A stretch of DNA of 64,000 nucleotides from Endocalyx cinctus (lineage: Eukaryota > Ascomycota > Sordariomycetes > Amphisphaeriales > Apiosporaceae). Within the stretch, counting starts at the first letter, position 1, and the number at the start of each line of letters is the position of its first letter. The notes beneath the pieces were generated by a model. It saw nothing but the letters and a program-made list of their open reading frames with translations, searched no databases and was not told where the DNA came from. The position numbers and the translations under genes are program-made. Location: positions 4,862,441 to 4,926,440 of the forward strand of contig BCKC01000001.1 of assembly GCA_001600455.1 (NCBI GenBank), given 5' to 3'. Below, one piece after another: positions 11,455 to 22,675 of the stretch.

Positions 11455-14400
11455 TTAGACCTTTTGTCCGTTTTCTTGCCGGATAACATGACTAGAAATA
11501 TCCCGAATGACATACACCTGTCCATATAGGTCGACTTGATCAAGAAACAAAGACCATATATCCAATCGACGCTCACCCAACCTTGTCACCTCAGCGTCTC
11601 TCATCTCCTCCGCGATACGGTATCTCTCTTTCTGAAGCCGCTTGAACGCTCCGAGAAGACAGTCTCGCTCGTATTCGCCCATACCCAATAGTGCCTCCTT
11701 CTTTTTCTCTAGCGTGCCATGAGCGTCGAACTCGGGAAAATCGATCGAGTTCAAGTTCGCTTCTTCCCGATCCCTTCGTACGGACCCTAGATCATTGTAG
11801 ATTCTACACATAGTGGACAGATGCTGACACAGAGCCGCGGCGTAGTATTTCTCCCCGGCAGTCGGGAAGCAGTCACTGGTCGCTTTGCGGGGCGTCATCC
11901 AGGTGCCTAAAAGGCAGGCTATGAAGGCGAAAGCGGCTGGGCACGAGACGTGGGATGCAGCTGTGGTCCGCACCCAGTCGAAGAAGGTTCTCGTGGTCAT
12001 GGATGTGTTACTTCTGTTCGTCGGGTCCTGCTTAAACCGCGTGCTATCGTGGGTTTGCTGGATTTGGGATAACAGATAGATGCGCACTTCGCGTCGGAGG
12101 TTGATCTGGTCTTGCTGGCTGGATGCTTTGATTGTGGGATGCTCTAGAATGTAGTCTGCGAATTTAGAGAAGACATCAAAGACCTTGATATAACTCGAGC
12201 CCTTAGTTGAACCCGTATCCTGAGTGTAGATATCGCTCATGCTTATATCTTCATCCATGCCGTCATTGGCTCCATTGAGTGCATCAGCCCCCTCGGACCA
12301 AGTGAGGGTACCGACTCCTTTGTGACTTTTAACTCCGATGGTGTGGGTGAATTGACGAGATTTAGTGTTCTCATTGAATTCATTGATACTGTTAAATTTG
12401 CTGTCATCACTGGTCTTATCGAGACGGTTAGTACCGTTGGTGTCATTGGAGGTGTGAGTACCATCCGTAATGGTATCTTTTTCTTCTGGAAGAAGGTCGT
12501 GTACTAGCTGACGTAGTTCCCCTAGACGTCCCTCAAAGAGGGGGCCAGCAGTGGCCTCAATGTACTCGTCCGCCTGAAACGTCAACATCCCGAGATGCGA
12601 CAGCTCGTAGACGAAGGCAGCAGACGCGTATGTCCGGACGCGGTTATTTGTGCTCGTCCAGAAGAATGGGAGCAGATCGAAGTACTTATCCTCTTCCAAG
12701 TTCTGACGTGGGAACACGTCGAGTCTGTGCGCTCTTAGCAGGGGACCGAACAGAATGGCCTCAATCATCGCGCCGCGCAGCTCCCACTCGGGAAGCGCGC
12801 TGAACAGCGGCGTTTGTGAAAAGAGCTTGACGTGCTTGTTTAGACTTGTCATAGACGCTTTGTTCAAGAGGCGTGATCCGACCGAGGGGCCTGGGATGCT
12901 ACTGGCGGCTTTCAAAGCAGCTAACAAGTACGAGTCCGTCAGGATAGGTGACGCATAGCTGACTTTTTCGATCCAAATGTAGTTAAGAGGACGGGAGTCA
13001 ATGGAGTTCATGAACGTCACAGCACGTCCGATAGCCTCATCCAGCGGCTGATGGAGGTCGTCAAAGAAGCATATACGTCGAGCTTCGGTGAGAATGAGGA
13101 TCCCGTAGGCTGTTTCTTCAATCGACTGGTTCCATGACCCGTCAGCATTCTGGTCTAACAGGGGTCGCAGGCAGGCCTGGAAGAGAACGATAGCAATCCT
13201 AGCCTGTAAATCTTGGTCAAATACTCCAGGAAGCTTATCCTCCTCTAATAAATAGAGTAGATCCACTAGGGCCTCGACGAAGAGAATAGATGGGTAGAGG
13301 TAGCATGTGTTCTAAATCATATTTCGGTTAATTCAAAGAGTCCATGTGATCATTCGTGATTCTGATGATCACTTACCCATTTATCTTTGATCCTTCCATC
13401 AGCATTCCACCAATAATCGCAGAGAAATTTGGTCAGCTTATGTATCTGGGTAGAGTAGAGTGAGACGTCTGGCTGATGAAGAAGAGCGAGCAGGGCATTG
13501 CAATTTGCCGTGAAACTGGGGTCTCGCTCTCCTGCATATGTATGGAAGTGACTGTCCGCCTCAAAGACTTCGATCATTCTTGTGGCACTGACTTGCTGTC
13601 CAAGCATGTTGAGAGAGCTAATAGTCTTGGCGGTATCATCTACGTCCGACTCAAAGAATGGAGCTGTATTCCGACTTAGTAAAAATCATGTTTCCAGTCG
13701 AGTATAAGGGGTAATACCAAAACCTAGAACGCCATCTTCCCTTTCAAAGGAACGACTTAAAATTTCCGTCACTGCATGGCTTTGAGTTAGCAAATACTTC
13801 TAGATGGTCGACAAACCCATAATTAATTCCACGGCTTGATAAAGAGCATAAGTACTCGTTTATATTATCAGGCGTACTTCCGTAAGAGCCCACAGAAGAA
13901 AGAGAACTCAGAATGCGAGAAACTCACTCTTTGTCAGCTCAGGAGACTCCAAGTCAGATGGCGTGAACCCGACTCTGAACAACGTTGATAACATCTAGGC
14001 CGTACCAAAATTAGCCCCTGAAACAAAAATAAACTGGAATCTTCAAAAGTACTTACCCAAGTGCATTCGAAATGCGTGGAAGGGAATGCGCTCGGAACAC
14101 CACCACCACCCCGACCGGCAGCTGCTTTGATGACATGCCGAAGGTAGTCCTCAGACTCGTCATCCCACTCAGATGCGTACATCAAGTACGCCGCCGTTGA
14201 GGACGGCGAGCCAAGCATAGATCCGTGTACTTTGTGGTGTTTAACTTTATCAAAATTGATTTGGCCGATGAATGACTCCAACGAGTGGAGCGCCGTCATT
14301 CGTCGAGGGCCGTAAAGATATTCTGGTCGGAACCGCGACATTTTTGCGTTGTGGATCTTCATCAACCCTTTTTTGGCCTCGAATTGAAAGACTAATGAAG

Positions 14401-14863
14401 GGTCTTCTTTTTCTAAGAATTTAAGCATTGCTGGGACGATAATCTCGAAGCCGACATGGTCCGTTGTCGATACATCCCAGACGTCCAACTGCGATCGTAA
14501 CGACGTAGTCGCTCTTTCAATTCGGTTCGCCAAGTCCTTGGGGTCATATGAAAGCTGAAGCGACTCGGCTTGATGGCGCTTAAGTGCCAATAAGGGGCCT
14601 GCCGTGTTCAAGATACCGTCGATTTGGGCGCCCATACCGACCGACCAACCACCTTCGTCTGATTGCGTATCTAATATGTATTGAAAACACTCTGGGAAGA
14701 GCCATTGCTTCTCTCCATCTATGATATTAGTTACTAGCGAGACCCAGGCGGTATCGTAGGCAGCGCAGCTCATGGCGCCCAAGCCGTACCGCTCGTCATA
14801 GTTCTCTAGGGCCCTTTGAACTAAGGACCTAGCGGCACCGGCAAAGGGATCGTTGGACTGCAT
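11455..14863 (-). CDS. Bifunctional class II/class I diterpene cyclase (CPS/KS type)
   Basis: Converts GGPP to a copalyl-type diphosphate and then to a cyclic diterpene. Five exons fit in phase: 14863-14057, 13994-13928, 13771-13718, 13663-13377 and 13311-11455, giving about 1023 residues. The class II motif DVDDTAKT (Asp316-Asp319, 13635-13646) lies in exon 4 and is the direct reason for accepting the small exons 2 and 3. The class I motif DEYIE is at Asp653 (12556-12570) and the NSE-like motif [12 protein letters not shown] begins at Asn911. Both sites look intact. A low-complexity Asn/Thr/Ser/Asp-rich segment lies between the two class I motifs and makes the protein slightly longer than the usual 950-1000. 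Fungal relatives make ent-kaurene, aphidicolanol or pimaradienes; the skeleton cannot be read here. It is divergent to a P450 at 15447. Confidence 0.95.
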
Positions 14864-15446
14864 GATGTCAAAGAAAAAAAAAAAAAAACACGCTGTAGTT
14901 CGTTGAAAATCTTCAAAATGTTGGTATCAAGGATAAAACAAAGAATAAACTGATTCGAATCTAACGCTCAAGAACTATATTATGTACTACGAACTATTAC
15001 GGTACAAATATGACATGTGTCATAAATAGCATCATAATTATAACCTAAAACGATTGTTGTAATAAAGCGCCCGCCTGTGCACTTACTATACACGTTCGTA
15101 TGGCTTTGCTTGACCGAATATTACTGGCATTAGTCAATCCAAATCCTCTTGTCATTGTTGATCATTTGTCATTTGGATGAGGATTTCAGATTTCGGCGTC
15201 GGGTCATCGGATACCCAAATGAGCAATGGCCGACCGGGGCGCCACAAAAAGCCAAGTCATACTGGCGCCGGCACCCCGATTTAATGTAGAGGGAGGGAAT
15301 TTGAATAATACGTAAGCCGTCTTTATTTTGTGTCTTTTTATATTGTCACAATAATATTCTATTCCAATGTTCAGTCTTTATTGTGACTCATTTTCCAATT
15401 GATATTTTTCTTTCCCACGTTGTCTCTAATTATCCCAATCTTCAAG
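14864..15446. promoter_or_regulatory. Divergent promoter between diterpene cyclase and P450
   Basis: The only spacer (583 bp) between two divergent pathway genes. Most of it is AT-rich, but 15190-15280 is a GC-rich island with five TCGG/CCGA half-sites (15193, 15199, 15207, 15230, 15276) and two GGCGCC palindromes. Zn2Cys6 factors usually bind CGG-type half-sites, and one is encoded at 25862. CCAAT boxes are visible at 15364 and 15395 on the P450 side. An A-rich run (about 14873-14888) sits directly upstream of the cyclase start. The regulatory role is inferred. Confidence 0.5.
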
Positions 15447-17279
15447 ATGGCAACAATAATCAACGCATTGAACACGACGGACACAATGGCCGTGAGGATG
15501 CACGGGCTTGTCGATGGTGACAATGCTATTCAGATTCTGGGTACCTTTGGCTTGACCTTAGCTATTATATTTTGGGCATGCTTTCAATATCTTTCAAGTC
15601 CAGGTCTGAAAAGCATTCCTCGTGCTGGAAAAGCTCCGGGGCCCTTTGGATTTGGTATGGCTGATGTGAAACGTGATTTCTCCGTCAACGGGCCCAAGAT
15701 TATCAATGAAGGTTATACCAAGGTATGTATCATTCTATAATACTGAGAATCAAAAGCGATACATTTATAGAATGTATATTAACACACAATTTTATAGTAT
15801 AAGAATGGCATGTTTCTTGTGCAGACATTAAATGTGGAGCGGGTCGTACTGAGCCCTAAGTACATTGAAGAAATCAATAAAAGTGTTCCGGAAGGAACTC
15901 TTGACATGGTGGAAGGGCTAAGAGAGGTAAAAACTCGTGATAAGTCAATACAAATGCCTGGTTCTTAACTAATTACCTCGATAATTAGAGACTCCTGAGC
16001 GCTCAAACCAATCTTGATGTAGTCTTCAGGAGTCCTTTGCATATCGACGTTTGCAAAGCGCAGTTGACTCAGAATCTTCGTAAGCATATTAAACTGGAAA
16101 TCTAAGGGACTGGAATGAAACTAAAACTCGGATAGATTCTCTGATCGGGCCGCTTAACGACGAAGTGAGACACACTCTATCACAACGCATCCCCCAGAAA
16201 GCGGAACTGAAAGCATACGAAACCGTGGTCGGACTCATCACCAAGAACGCGTCCAGGATGTTTGGTGGAACCGAGGTCAGCCGAAACAAGGAATGGCTTC
16301 AAACGGCAGCTCTGTACTCGATGGACGTCGTCAGTGTCGCTGTGAAGCTGCGGCCCTACCCGGCTTTCCTGCGGCCGCTGATATTCCCATGGTTGGACGG
16401 GGCCAAGGTTCTCGATCGCCACTTGCAGACGGCGAGGAGATGCTTCAGTCCCATGTTCGCCGAGCGGCTCGCCTGGGACGAGTCGAAAGGGGAGAAGCCA
16501 GTCGACATGATTCAGTGGCTCGCGGACTCGGCAAAAGGCACCGATAGAAACCCGGACGTGCTGGCGCACAACATGCTTTTCATGGCTTTGGCTACGGTAC
16601 ATACCAGCTCTGCAACCGCTATCCATGTGCTCTTCGACCTTTGCGCATCACCTGAGTATATCCAGCCCATCCGGGATGAGATTGAGAAGGCCGTGAGTGA
16701 ATCCGGCTGGACCTTGGCCGCCATTGCGAAAATGAAGAAACTCGACAGTTTTATGAAAGAGTCACAGCGGCTGAACCAGACAGTATTGAGTGAGTAATTA
16801 GGATATATATATATATAATTAAATCCGAGAAACTAACGTATCAAATAAAAGTGACTTTCAACCGTCGCGTCGCGAAGCCCCTACGCTTCTCAGACGGCAC
16901 CTCCCTCCCCGTCGGGACATACATAACTATGCCAGCTGACTCTGTAGCTCGTGATCCTGATATTTACGCCAATCCGGAGACCTTCGACGGTAACCGCTTT
17001 TATGACCGTCGGATGTCGTCGAAGCAAGACGCAAACCGTCATCAGTTTGCAACGACGACACCCGAAAGCCTCGCGTTCGGACAAGGCAAGACAGCATGTC
17101 CAGGTCGCTTCTTCGCAGCTTCGAACATAAAAGTGGTAGTGGCTAATATTCTTCTGAGCTACGACATTTCCTTCCCAGCTGGCCAAACGGAACGACCTAA
17201 GAACTTGTATAAGGGTGGGCTAGTACGACCAGACCCCAAACAACGTCTGGTGTTTACCCCACGGCAGAGTGCGGAGTGA
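15447..17279 (+). CDS. Cytochrome P450, kaurene-oxidase-like (CYP503 type)
   Basis: Membrane-anchored monooxygenase, likely oxidising the diterpene made by the divergent cyclase. Five exons join in phase: 15447-15722, 15798-15926, 15989-16079, 16136-16789 and 16852-17279, giving 525 residues. An N-terminal hydrophobic anchor precedes the catalytic fold. The I-helix reads ATVHTS, with His where most P450s have Asp or Glu, as is common in fungal kaurene-oxidase relatives. The ExxR helix is KESQR and the heme loop is FGQGKTACPGRFFA. The start is ATG 15447; an upstream TTG in the same frame is not credible. No breaks were seen. It resembles the interrupted P450 at 19258-21059. The oxidised position on the diterpene cannot be predicted. 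Confidence 0.93.
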
Positions 17280-17850
17280 AAGTACGATGTAATAATGAGC
17301 ATAAATACAGGGATGGGAGTTTCGGTTTCCAAGGGCGTGATTTATTCATGTCGAGACAAAGTTTTGCTAGGGTATTCAGATTTCAATGATTTAACATTCT
17401 ACAACGACAACTGCGTGCATTAATTTAAGAATGCGATGGCCATGGAATAAAATAGAATGCTCTTTATTTCAGCTGCTTATTTCTTAGCTGTTAAGAAGTT
17501 ATATGCAAGTAGCTCCCGATGTTGGCGAAAGTAAGTACCATCCGCAGCAATACTGAGGTGTTGGCTGCAGTTAGTACATGCTAGTTATTCGCTGCTACAC
17601 TGTAAGCTAAACCGGAAAAAGTTCCGGGCGCGAAGCTCATGGGTAAGAATGCAAGCCGACGATAATGAAACATCGGGTACTTGTACGCCGTGGAAATAAC
17701 TACGTTTAACCAACTGCATGTTGCTTCCAAATAATGGTATTTACCTCTCCAGTACCTGATATGCAGCCCCTCATTTTCTTCTCCCTTCGCGACAAAGACG
17801 ATCCTAAATTCTCCCACTCAAGTACCACCAACAATCATTAGAATTCAGCC
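17280..17850. other. Spacer upstream of the SDR gene
   Basis: This 571 bp stretch holds the 3' region of the P450 and the promoter side of the SDR. It has short open frames only, with no family resemblance and no recognisable repeat. Confidence 0.5.
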
Positions 17851-18890
17851 ATGACGACAATTAAGGAGCTATGGTGGGAAAAACGAAACCCACCAGCGGA
17901 CCCAACAAATATTTCCTTCAAAAATAAAGCTGTCTTGGTAACGGGAGCTAATTCAGGCCTGGGCTTTCAATCAGCCGTCAAGTATGCCGCTTTAGGAGCA
18001 TCGCCTCTCATACTCGCGACTCGGTCTATGGAAAAGGGCGAGGCGGCAAAAGCTGCTATTAAGAAGTAAACCAACTGTAGTAGCGAATTCATCCTAGTCA
18101 ACCTCGACCTGTCAACCTTGGCGTCAGTCAAAGATTTCGTCCGACGTCTCGATCCGCTCATCCCCAAACTCGATGTCGCCCTCCTGTGCGCCGGCGTATC
18201 CCTGCCGAAGTACATTCCCAGCCCGGACGGGTACGAGATGGCCACTCAAGTGAACGTGCTGTCCAACACGCTGCTGGCCTTGTTATTGATACCGAAATTG
18301 CGCGCGGCGGCCGGCGCCGACGGTCCCCCGTACCTGTGCTTCCTCAACAGTCTCGCATCACACGTCGTAGACCCCGCGTGGCTTCCGACCGACCAATCCC
18401 TGCTCAATCGACTAAACGATGAGTCCAAGTACGATTTCAACAGCCAGTACTACCTGATCAAACTGGCCGGCTACTACGGCATGAAGGGCGTCATTGAGAG
18501 CTGCGCCGAGGGCGCAGACGACAGCAAACCCGTCGTCAACGCGTGCTGCCCCGGCCTCTGCAGCACCAACATGCACAGCGCCTTTCCTCGATCCCACCAG
18601 ATATTCATGTCCATACTGCTGTTCTTTGTGGGCAGGAGCGCTGAGCAGGGCAGCCGTACGCTCGTCAGTGCCACGGGCCTGGACCCCGAAAGCAACGGAA
18701 AGTTTTGGAGGAACGACACATATCTCCCGTGAGTTTTGCCCCAATCACACAGGTTTACGGCATTTTGACTGACGCGCGGGTTAGACCTAGCGACTTTTTA
18801 GACAGCAAGCGCGGTCGCACTCTCTACCAAGAAACTTGGCAGGAAATCTTGACAGTCTTGAAGCCCTATTTGGAACCGTCGGAGGCCTAG
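17851..18890 (+). pseudogene. Short-chain dehydrogenase/reductase interrupted by one in-frame TAA
   Basis: NAD(P)-dependent SDR, presumably acting on a hydroxyl or ketone of the pathway product. Exon 1 is 17851-18728 and exon 2 is 18785-18890, separated by a 56 bp intron, for 327 codons. Family marks are GANSGLG (cofactor loop), CAG in place of NNAG, a serine in LNSLASH, and YYLIK as the YxxxK pair. Codon 73 is TAA (18067-18069), just after the second beta strand. The frame before and after it is contiguous with the family pattern, so this is a point stop and not a frameshift. A 15-nt stretch starting at 18066 has GT and AG ends but is far too short for a fungal intron. The truncated 72-residue product would have no catalytic residues. 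Confidence 0.85.
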
Positions 18891-19257
18891 TCTGATAGCT
18901 CAGTGTAATGAAACCAAAGGAGGGCGGGAGTTATCATCCTTCAGTCTTGGGCATTGTATATCTCGTTGCTTGTTAGCTCAATAATATGAGGAATAGCTCA
19001 GGCTTTTCTTTCCTTTTTGTACTTGAGACAGCAAAGATGTCTCTAGTCATTGATAGAATGCTCGGTAATAATTCAAGTTACGGAAGAAGCGGACAGAACA
19101 TGAGTGCCAGAAATCGATCGTTCCAAATCGCTAGCTCTTGACAGTTGACCATTCATCGGTGCAACAAATGTTTATTTTGAAATGAAAGATCTTTATTTTT
19201 ACATTCTTACTAGTCTCTTTGCATACAATAAATAGCCTCTCTTGTATACCATCTAAA
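18891..19257. terminator. Convergent 3' region between SDR and P450
   Basis: A 367 bp spacer between the convergent 3' ends of two interrupted genes. It is AT-rich, with several AATAAA-like and TTTATTT stretches that would suit polyadenylation on both strands. No gene was seen. Confidence 0.35.
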
Positions 19258-21059
19258 TCAAGCCGAAGCGGTCGTCGCCTTCTTGATTAAAATCGGTACC
19301 ATGATATTTGGATACACCACCAGATTGTCTACCATGTCTTTTGGCCGGCTTTGGCCTTCCTCTGCATATTTGAACTCATAATTCGTAAGAAGGTGAGTAA
19401 AAACCAGCTTGATGACCTCTTGAGCGAAAAATCTGCCCGGGCAAGCGTGGGAGCCAGCTCCAAAGTTCAGGAATTCGTTGGATACTGTCGAAAAAGTGTG
19501 CTTCGTCTTTTTTTCGTTGCGCTCGAGGAATCTATTGGCGTCAAATCTTTCGGGGTTGGAGTACAGGTTGTTGTCCTTGTTCTGGAGCCGGTTGAGAAAC
19601 ATGAGTTGCGTACCGGCAGGGACGCGAAACCCGTCCGAAAGCGTCTGCGGAGTAACGGCAAGTCGTTGGACGGTCACTGGAGACGGAAATGTGGGCATCA
19701 GATCACTTGACTGGGGTGCTGGAATTGTAAGATGGGGACATACCTTCTGGCATGGAATGCATCCGTAAACTTTCTGTTATGAAGCTGTCCAGAACACGAA
19801 GCGATCTCAGCGCGTTACGGTTCCAGACACCAGACCGCTGCTTGGTCTCTTGTATTTCTTTGCGAATCTCTGAAAGCGAGTCTGAATGATCAATCAAGTC
19901 GTATATAGAAGAGAGAACCGTAGCGGCGGTGTTGTGTATCGACGCCACTGTGGCACCCAGGAGTTCCTGGGCTAAAGCATCGAGTGAGGGTGACTTTCCC
20001 ACTTTCGCATACTCATCGAGCAGCCAGTCAATCGCATCTTCGTGCTGTGCGGTTTTCCCTTTGGCCCGGGACTCCAGACGACTCGCTACAATCGGTGCAA
20101 TTAGCTGCGCGGCGCGGCGGCGGTGCGTGTAAACGGTTTTGACATCCCGTTCCAACCACTTTGCTAGCCAGCGTACCGAAGGATGGTACTTGGCCCTGAC
20201 CGCGTTGGTTCCCTGGAGAAGACTGCCAGTTTATTGTTGCACGAGAGCCAGCCATTCCTCATTTCTCCCAAGCTCCGGTCCCACCAGCACGGACTCGGTA
20301 ATTCGGGTGAACAATTCGAGTAAGATAGGATATGGAACGATAGTCGTCCATTCTAGCGCCGCGGTTAGAAACGAGATATATCTGCCGTGTTAGAGCGATT
20401 GAATCTCACTTACCGGAACATGATGGGATTAGCTTATCACATGCTGCGATGCAATCTTCGTACATGGGCTGAATGAGATTGGCTTTCATTAGTCCGATAT
20501 TGTCAGCGGAGTACTACCACAAATGAGATACCTTGCCGACTTACGAAGTGCTCGGTTCATGCCGACTCTCACCATCTGGCAGAGCTCGTCTGTGATCAAA
20601 GGACCTCCAACATCTCTCAATATGGAAAGCTGCATGGAGTTCATTAGGGCCCGAGCTTCGTTCTAGTCGATTCAAGGGTGAAAAATACCTTTTCCATGAA
20701 AAGTGGAAAACTTAATTGCGTTGTTGGCGCGTCTTTGACCTGGTTAAGATACTTCATGGGCAAAACAACGAGTGGCTTGCGGGGATCGACCACATTATGG
20801 ATCGAGAAAGGTTTGTCGTTGAGGGTGTACTTGGTGGCTATTAGCATCAATGACCCGCAAGGTTTCCCGACTAGGGGTTTACCTCTTTGTATCCCTTGGC
20901 CAAAAGGCTACCCGCTTCGGTAGCATATCTCTTCTGTGAATTGTCTCCTTCGAATTGAACGAGTGGTATGTCTAACTTCTGCGATGATCCGATTTGCCGA
21001 ATCAGTAGCCAGGCCACGGATGCGATTGAAACAAGAACCACGACCAGTTCAGCCGCCAT
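19258..21059 (-). pseudogene. Kaurene-oxidase-like cytochrome P450 interrupted by one in-frame TAA
   Basis: A second P450 of the same broad type as the one at 15447. Six exons join in phase: 21059-20883, 20829-20689, 20629-20545, 20482-20414, 20352-19744 and 19676-19258, for 499 codons. It has an N-terminal anchor, an I-helix with ASIHNT, an ExxR helix TESLR, and the heme loop FGAGSHACPGRFFA. Codon 198 is TAA (20231-20233 on the plus strand), within exon 5 and well before the heme-binding region. On both sides the frame is correct: GPELGRNEEW precedes it and a normal mid-domain sequence follows. The truncated product cannot bind heme. Every splice site still looks functional, so the lesion appears recent. 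The next gene to the right is also interrupted. Confidence 0.85.
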
Positions 21060-21508
21060 TTTGAAGTTGATAGTGGTTAGGCCAGATTGAGGGGAATGCG
21101 GAGTTGATAAGTGTATTTATATTCTCTCGTGCGGAGACCTGCAAGGGAGGCAATGGGCTGCAAACTCACTTCCTGTTGGTAATGTAGCACCTCTTTTTCC
21201 AACAACAGCATGCGTAGCTGCAGGGTCGGAATTCGGAGGTACAAGTGTACTTCCAAGTACAAACACACAGCCCCCCTTTTATTGGCTCACCCACCCGACA
21301 GGGCCTGAACATCCCCAGCAGTCCCTTGAGAAAAAACGGCCAACTTAGATTAGGACTACTTGCCTCAAATGCCCGGTTCGTGTTTACTGTTGGCATGACT
21401 GGATTAAATGGGGTTCAACGAAAGAGTACACAGACCGAGGGCGACGCAGCTGATCCACCCAGAGAAGAGCAAGAATATTGATGAGAAGGATGAATAATTA
21501 TTCCCCCT
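21060..21508. promoter_or_regulatory. Upstream region of the interrupted P450
   Basis: This 449 bp stretch lies between the P450 start and the 3' end of the kinase-like gene. It contains a C-rich patch (21270-21300). It has no coding content that I can defend. Confidence 0.35.
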
Positions 21509-22675
21509 TCAAGTCTTTGGAAGACTCCTTCGTGGTGGTCTCTCCCAGTTGAAGAAGCATTGCCCTTCCCGCATCTCAGGCAGATTTATCCACGAATTTT
21601 TCAAATAGGATTTTGGTAGGTCTGGCCAAGTAAGCGGGTTTGAAGCATTGAGATATCGTTCCATATCGTTACCGATTCTTCTTTTGGCCACCCATTCGTT
21701 TAGAAAGTGGCGAAACTTTGAAACCTCAGCATCAAGCGGGCGCTGGCAAGGCCATTCCGGCTTCTCCTGTACATCGTCCATATTTCAATCCCAGTGGGGA
21801 ATGGATGTAAAATGTGAATCCCCTGTGATAATCTCGTACAATGTGAATACGACCCCCGAGACATCATCTCGACCATGCAGTAATCTGTTCTCACCATGCG
21901 CAACCCAGTTCCAATCAAAGAGAAGGAGCTTTTTGGTTCCAGGATCGATAAGTAGATTTCGGGGGGCAATATCCTGATGGATGATTCCCAGGGTAAAGTT
22001 TAAGAAATCAACAAGTTCAGTGAGTTGTTGTAAGTATTCAAAGCGGAAAGGCCGGTTAGGATCTTGGAGGGTGCCGCCTGGGATATACTTGGCTGTGAAC
22101 CCAATCACCCCAGATTGTACGTCTTCGAGGATAACTCGATCGAATGGTACTATACTTGGGTGTGGCGGCAAGTTTTTCAGGAGGTGGAGCTCATCCCAAG
22201 CCATCTGCAACCTCCGTGGTTTCCAAATAGGATTAAACTTGAAAGTCACTTTTTGAGTACTCTGAGAGGATTCATCGTAATATAATGATAGATCAACACC
22301 TGGCCCAAGGCGATCGAGTTCTAGAAGTTTAGAGAATTGGAGAGCCCGGCAATCACGCAGCGATGGTAAAGTTGACAAAAGGGGATATTTGACTGCGGTT
22401 GCGTCGTCTTGCAAATCCGTACTAACTTGGGTTATAAGCCCATTGTTATCGACCATAACGGCGCGAACTTCTGGCGATAGGTAATCTACGAAAGGGCGTA
22501 ATATTGAAATCTCAGCTTCACCTTCGCGCGGGAAAATTTGAGCGGTACCTTTGATTTTAATTGTTCGGAGCTGATCCCAATCCCAAATGGTGCAGTGAGC
22601 TTCAGTTTTAGGGTGTTCGCTTGGGCCAAAATAACTTCTGCCATCGGACATAAATCTTTCCTCCAATTTAATCAT
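21509..22675 (-). pseudogene. Fungal protein-kinase-like protein interrupted by one in-frame TGA
   Basis: A kinase-fold protein of the type often found as an orphan in fungal accessory regions. The frame starts at ATG 22675. The catalytic loop is HQDIAPRNLL, with the Asp and Asn of the HxD...N pattern. The DFG position reads DWN, so catalysis is doubtful even without the stop. An N-lobe with a hinge-like segment (FTAKYIPGGTL) is visible. TGA at 21785-21787 (codon 297) is followed in frame by about 91 more codons, including a VQEKPEW segment typical of the family's C-terminus, up to the stop at 21509. The truncated protein keeps the catalytic loop but loses the end of the C-lobe. No metabolic role is known, and membership of the cluster is uncertain. 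Confidence 0.7.

Noticed and set aside
1712..15200. Shared 8-mer GACGCCGA / TCGGCGTC in the hydrolase promoter (1712-1719) and the cyclase promoter (15193-15200)
   Set aside because: Two windows of about 300 bp on both strands are expected to share a few 8-mers by chance, so this alone is not evidence of co-regulation.
18066..18080. A 15-nt intron that would remove the SDR stop
   Set aside because: It has GT and AG ends and keeps the frame, but it is far shorter than any known spliceosomal intron in fungi, and there is no room for a branch site.
6180..18744. Long antisense open frames within the PKS, P450 and SDR genes
   Set aside because: They are shadows of GC-biased coding exons and share no similarity with known proteins.
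20630..20688. Reading through the short P450 introns as coding sequence
   Set aside because: In-frame stops and loss of family similarity at each one, together with correct donors, acceptors and phases, show that they are introns.
2535..21787. A-to-I editing or a reassigned stop codon as the explanation for the four in-frame stops
   Set aside because: Fungal A-to-I editing recodes UAG easily, but UAA needs two edits and UGA cannot become a sense codon this way. Three different stop codons are involved while all other genes use normal stops, so code reassignment does not fit either.
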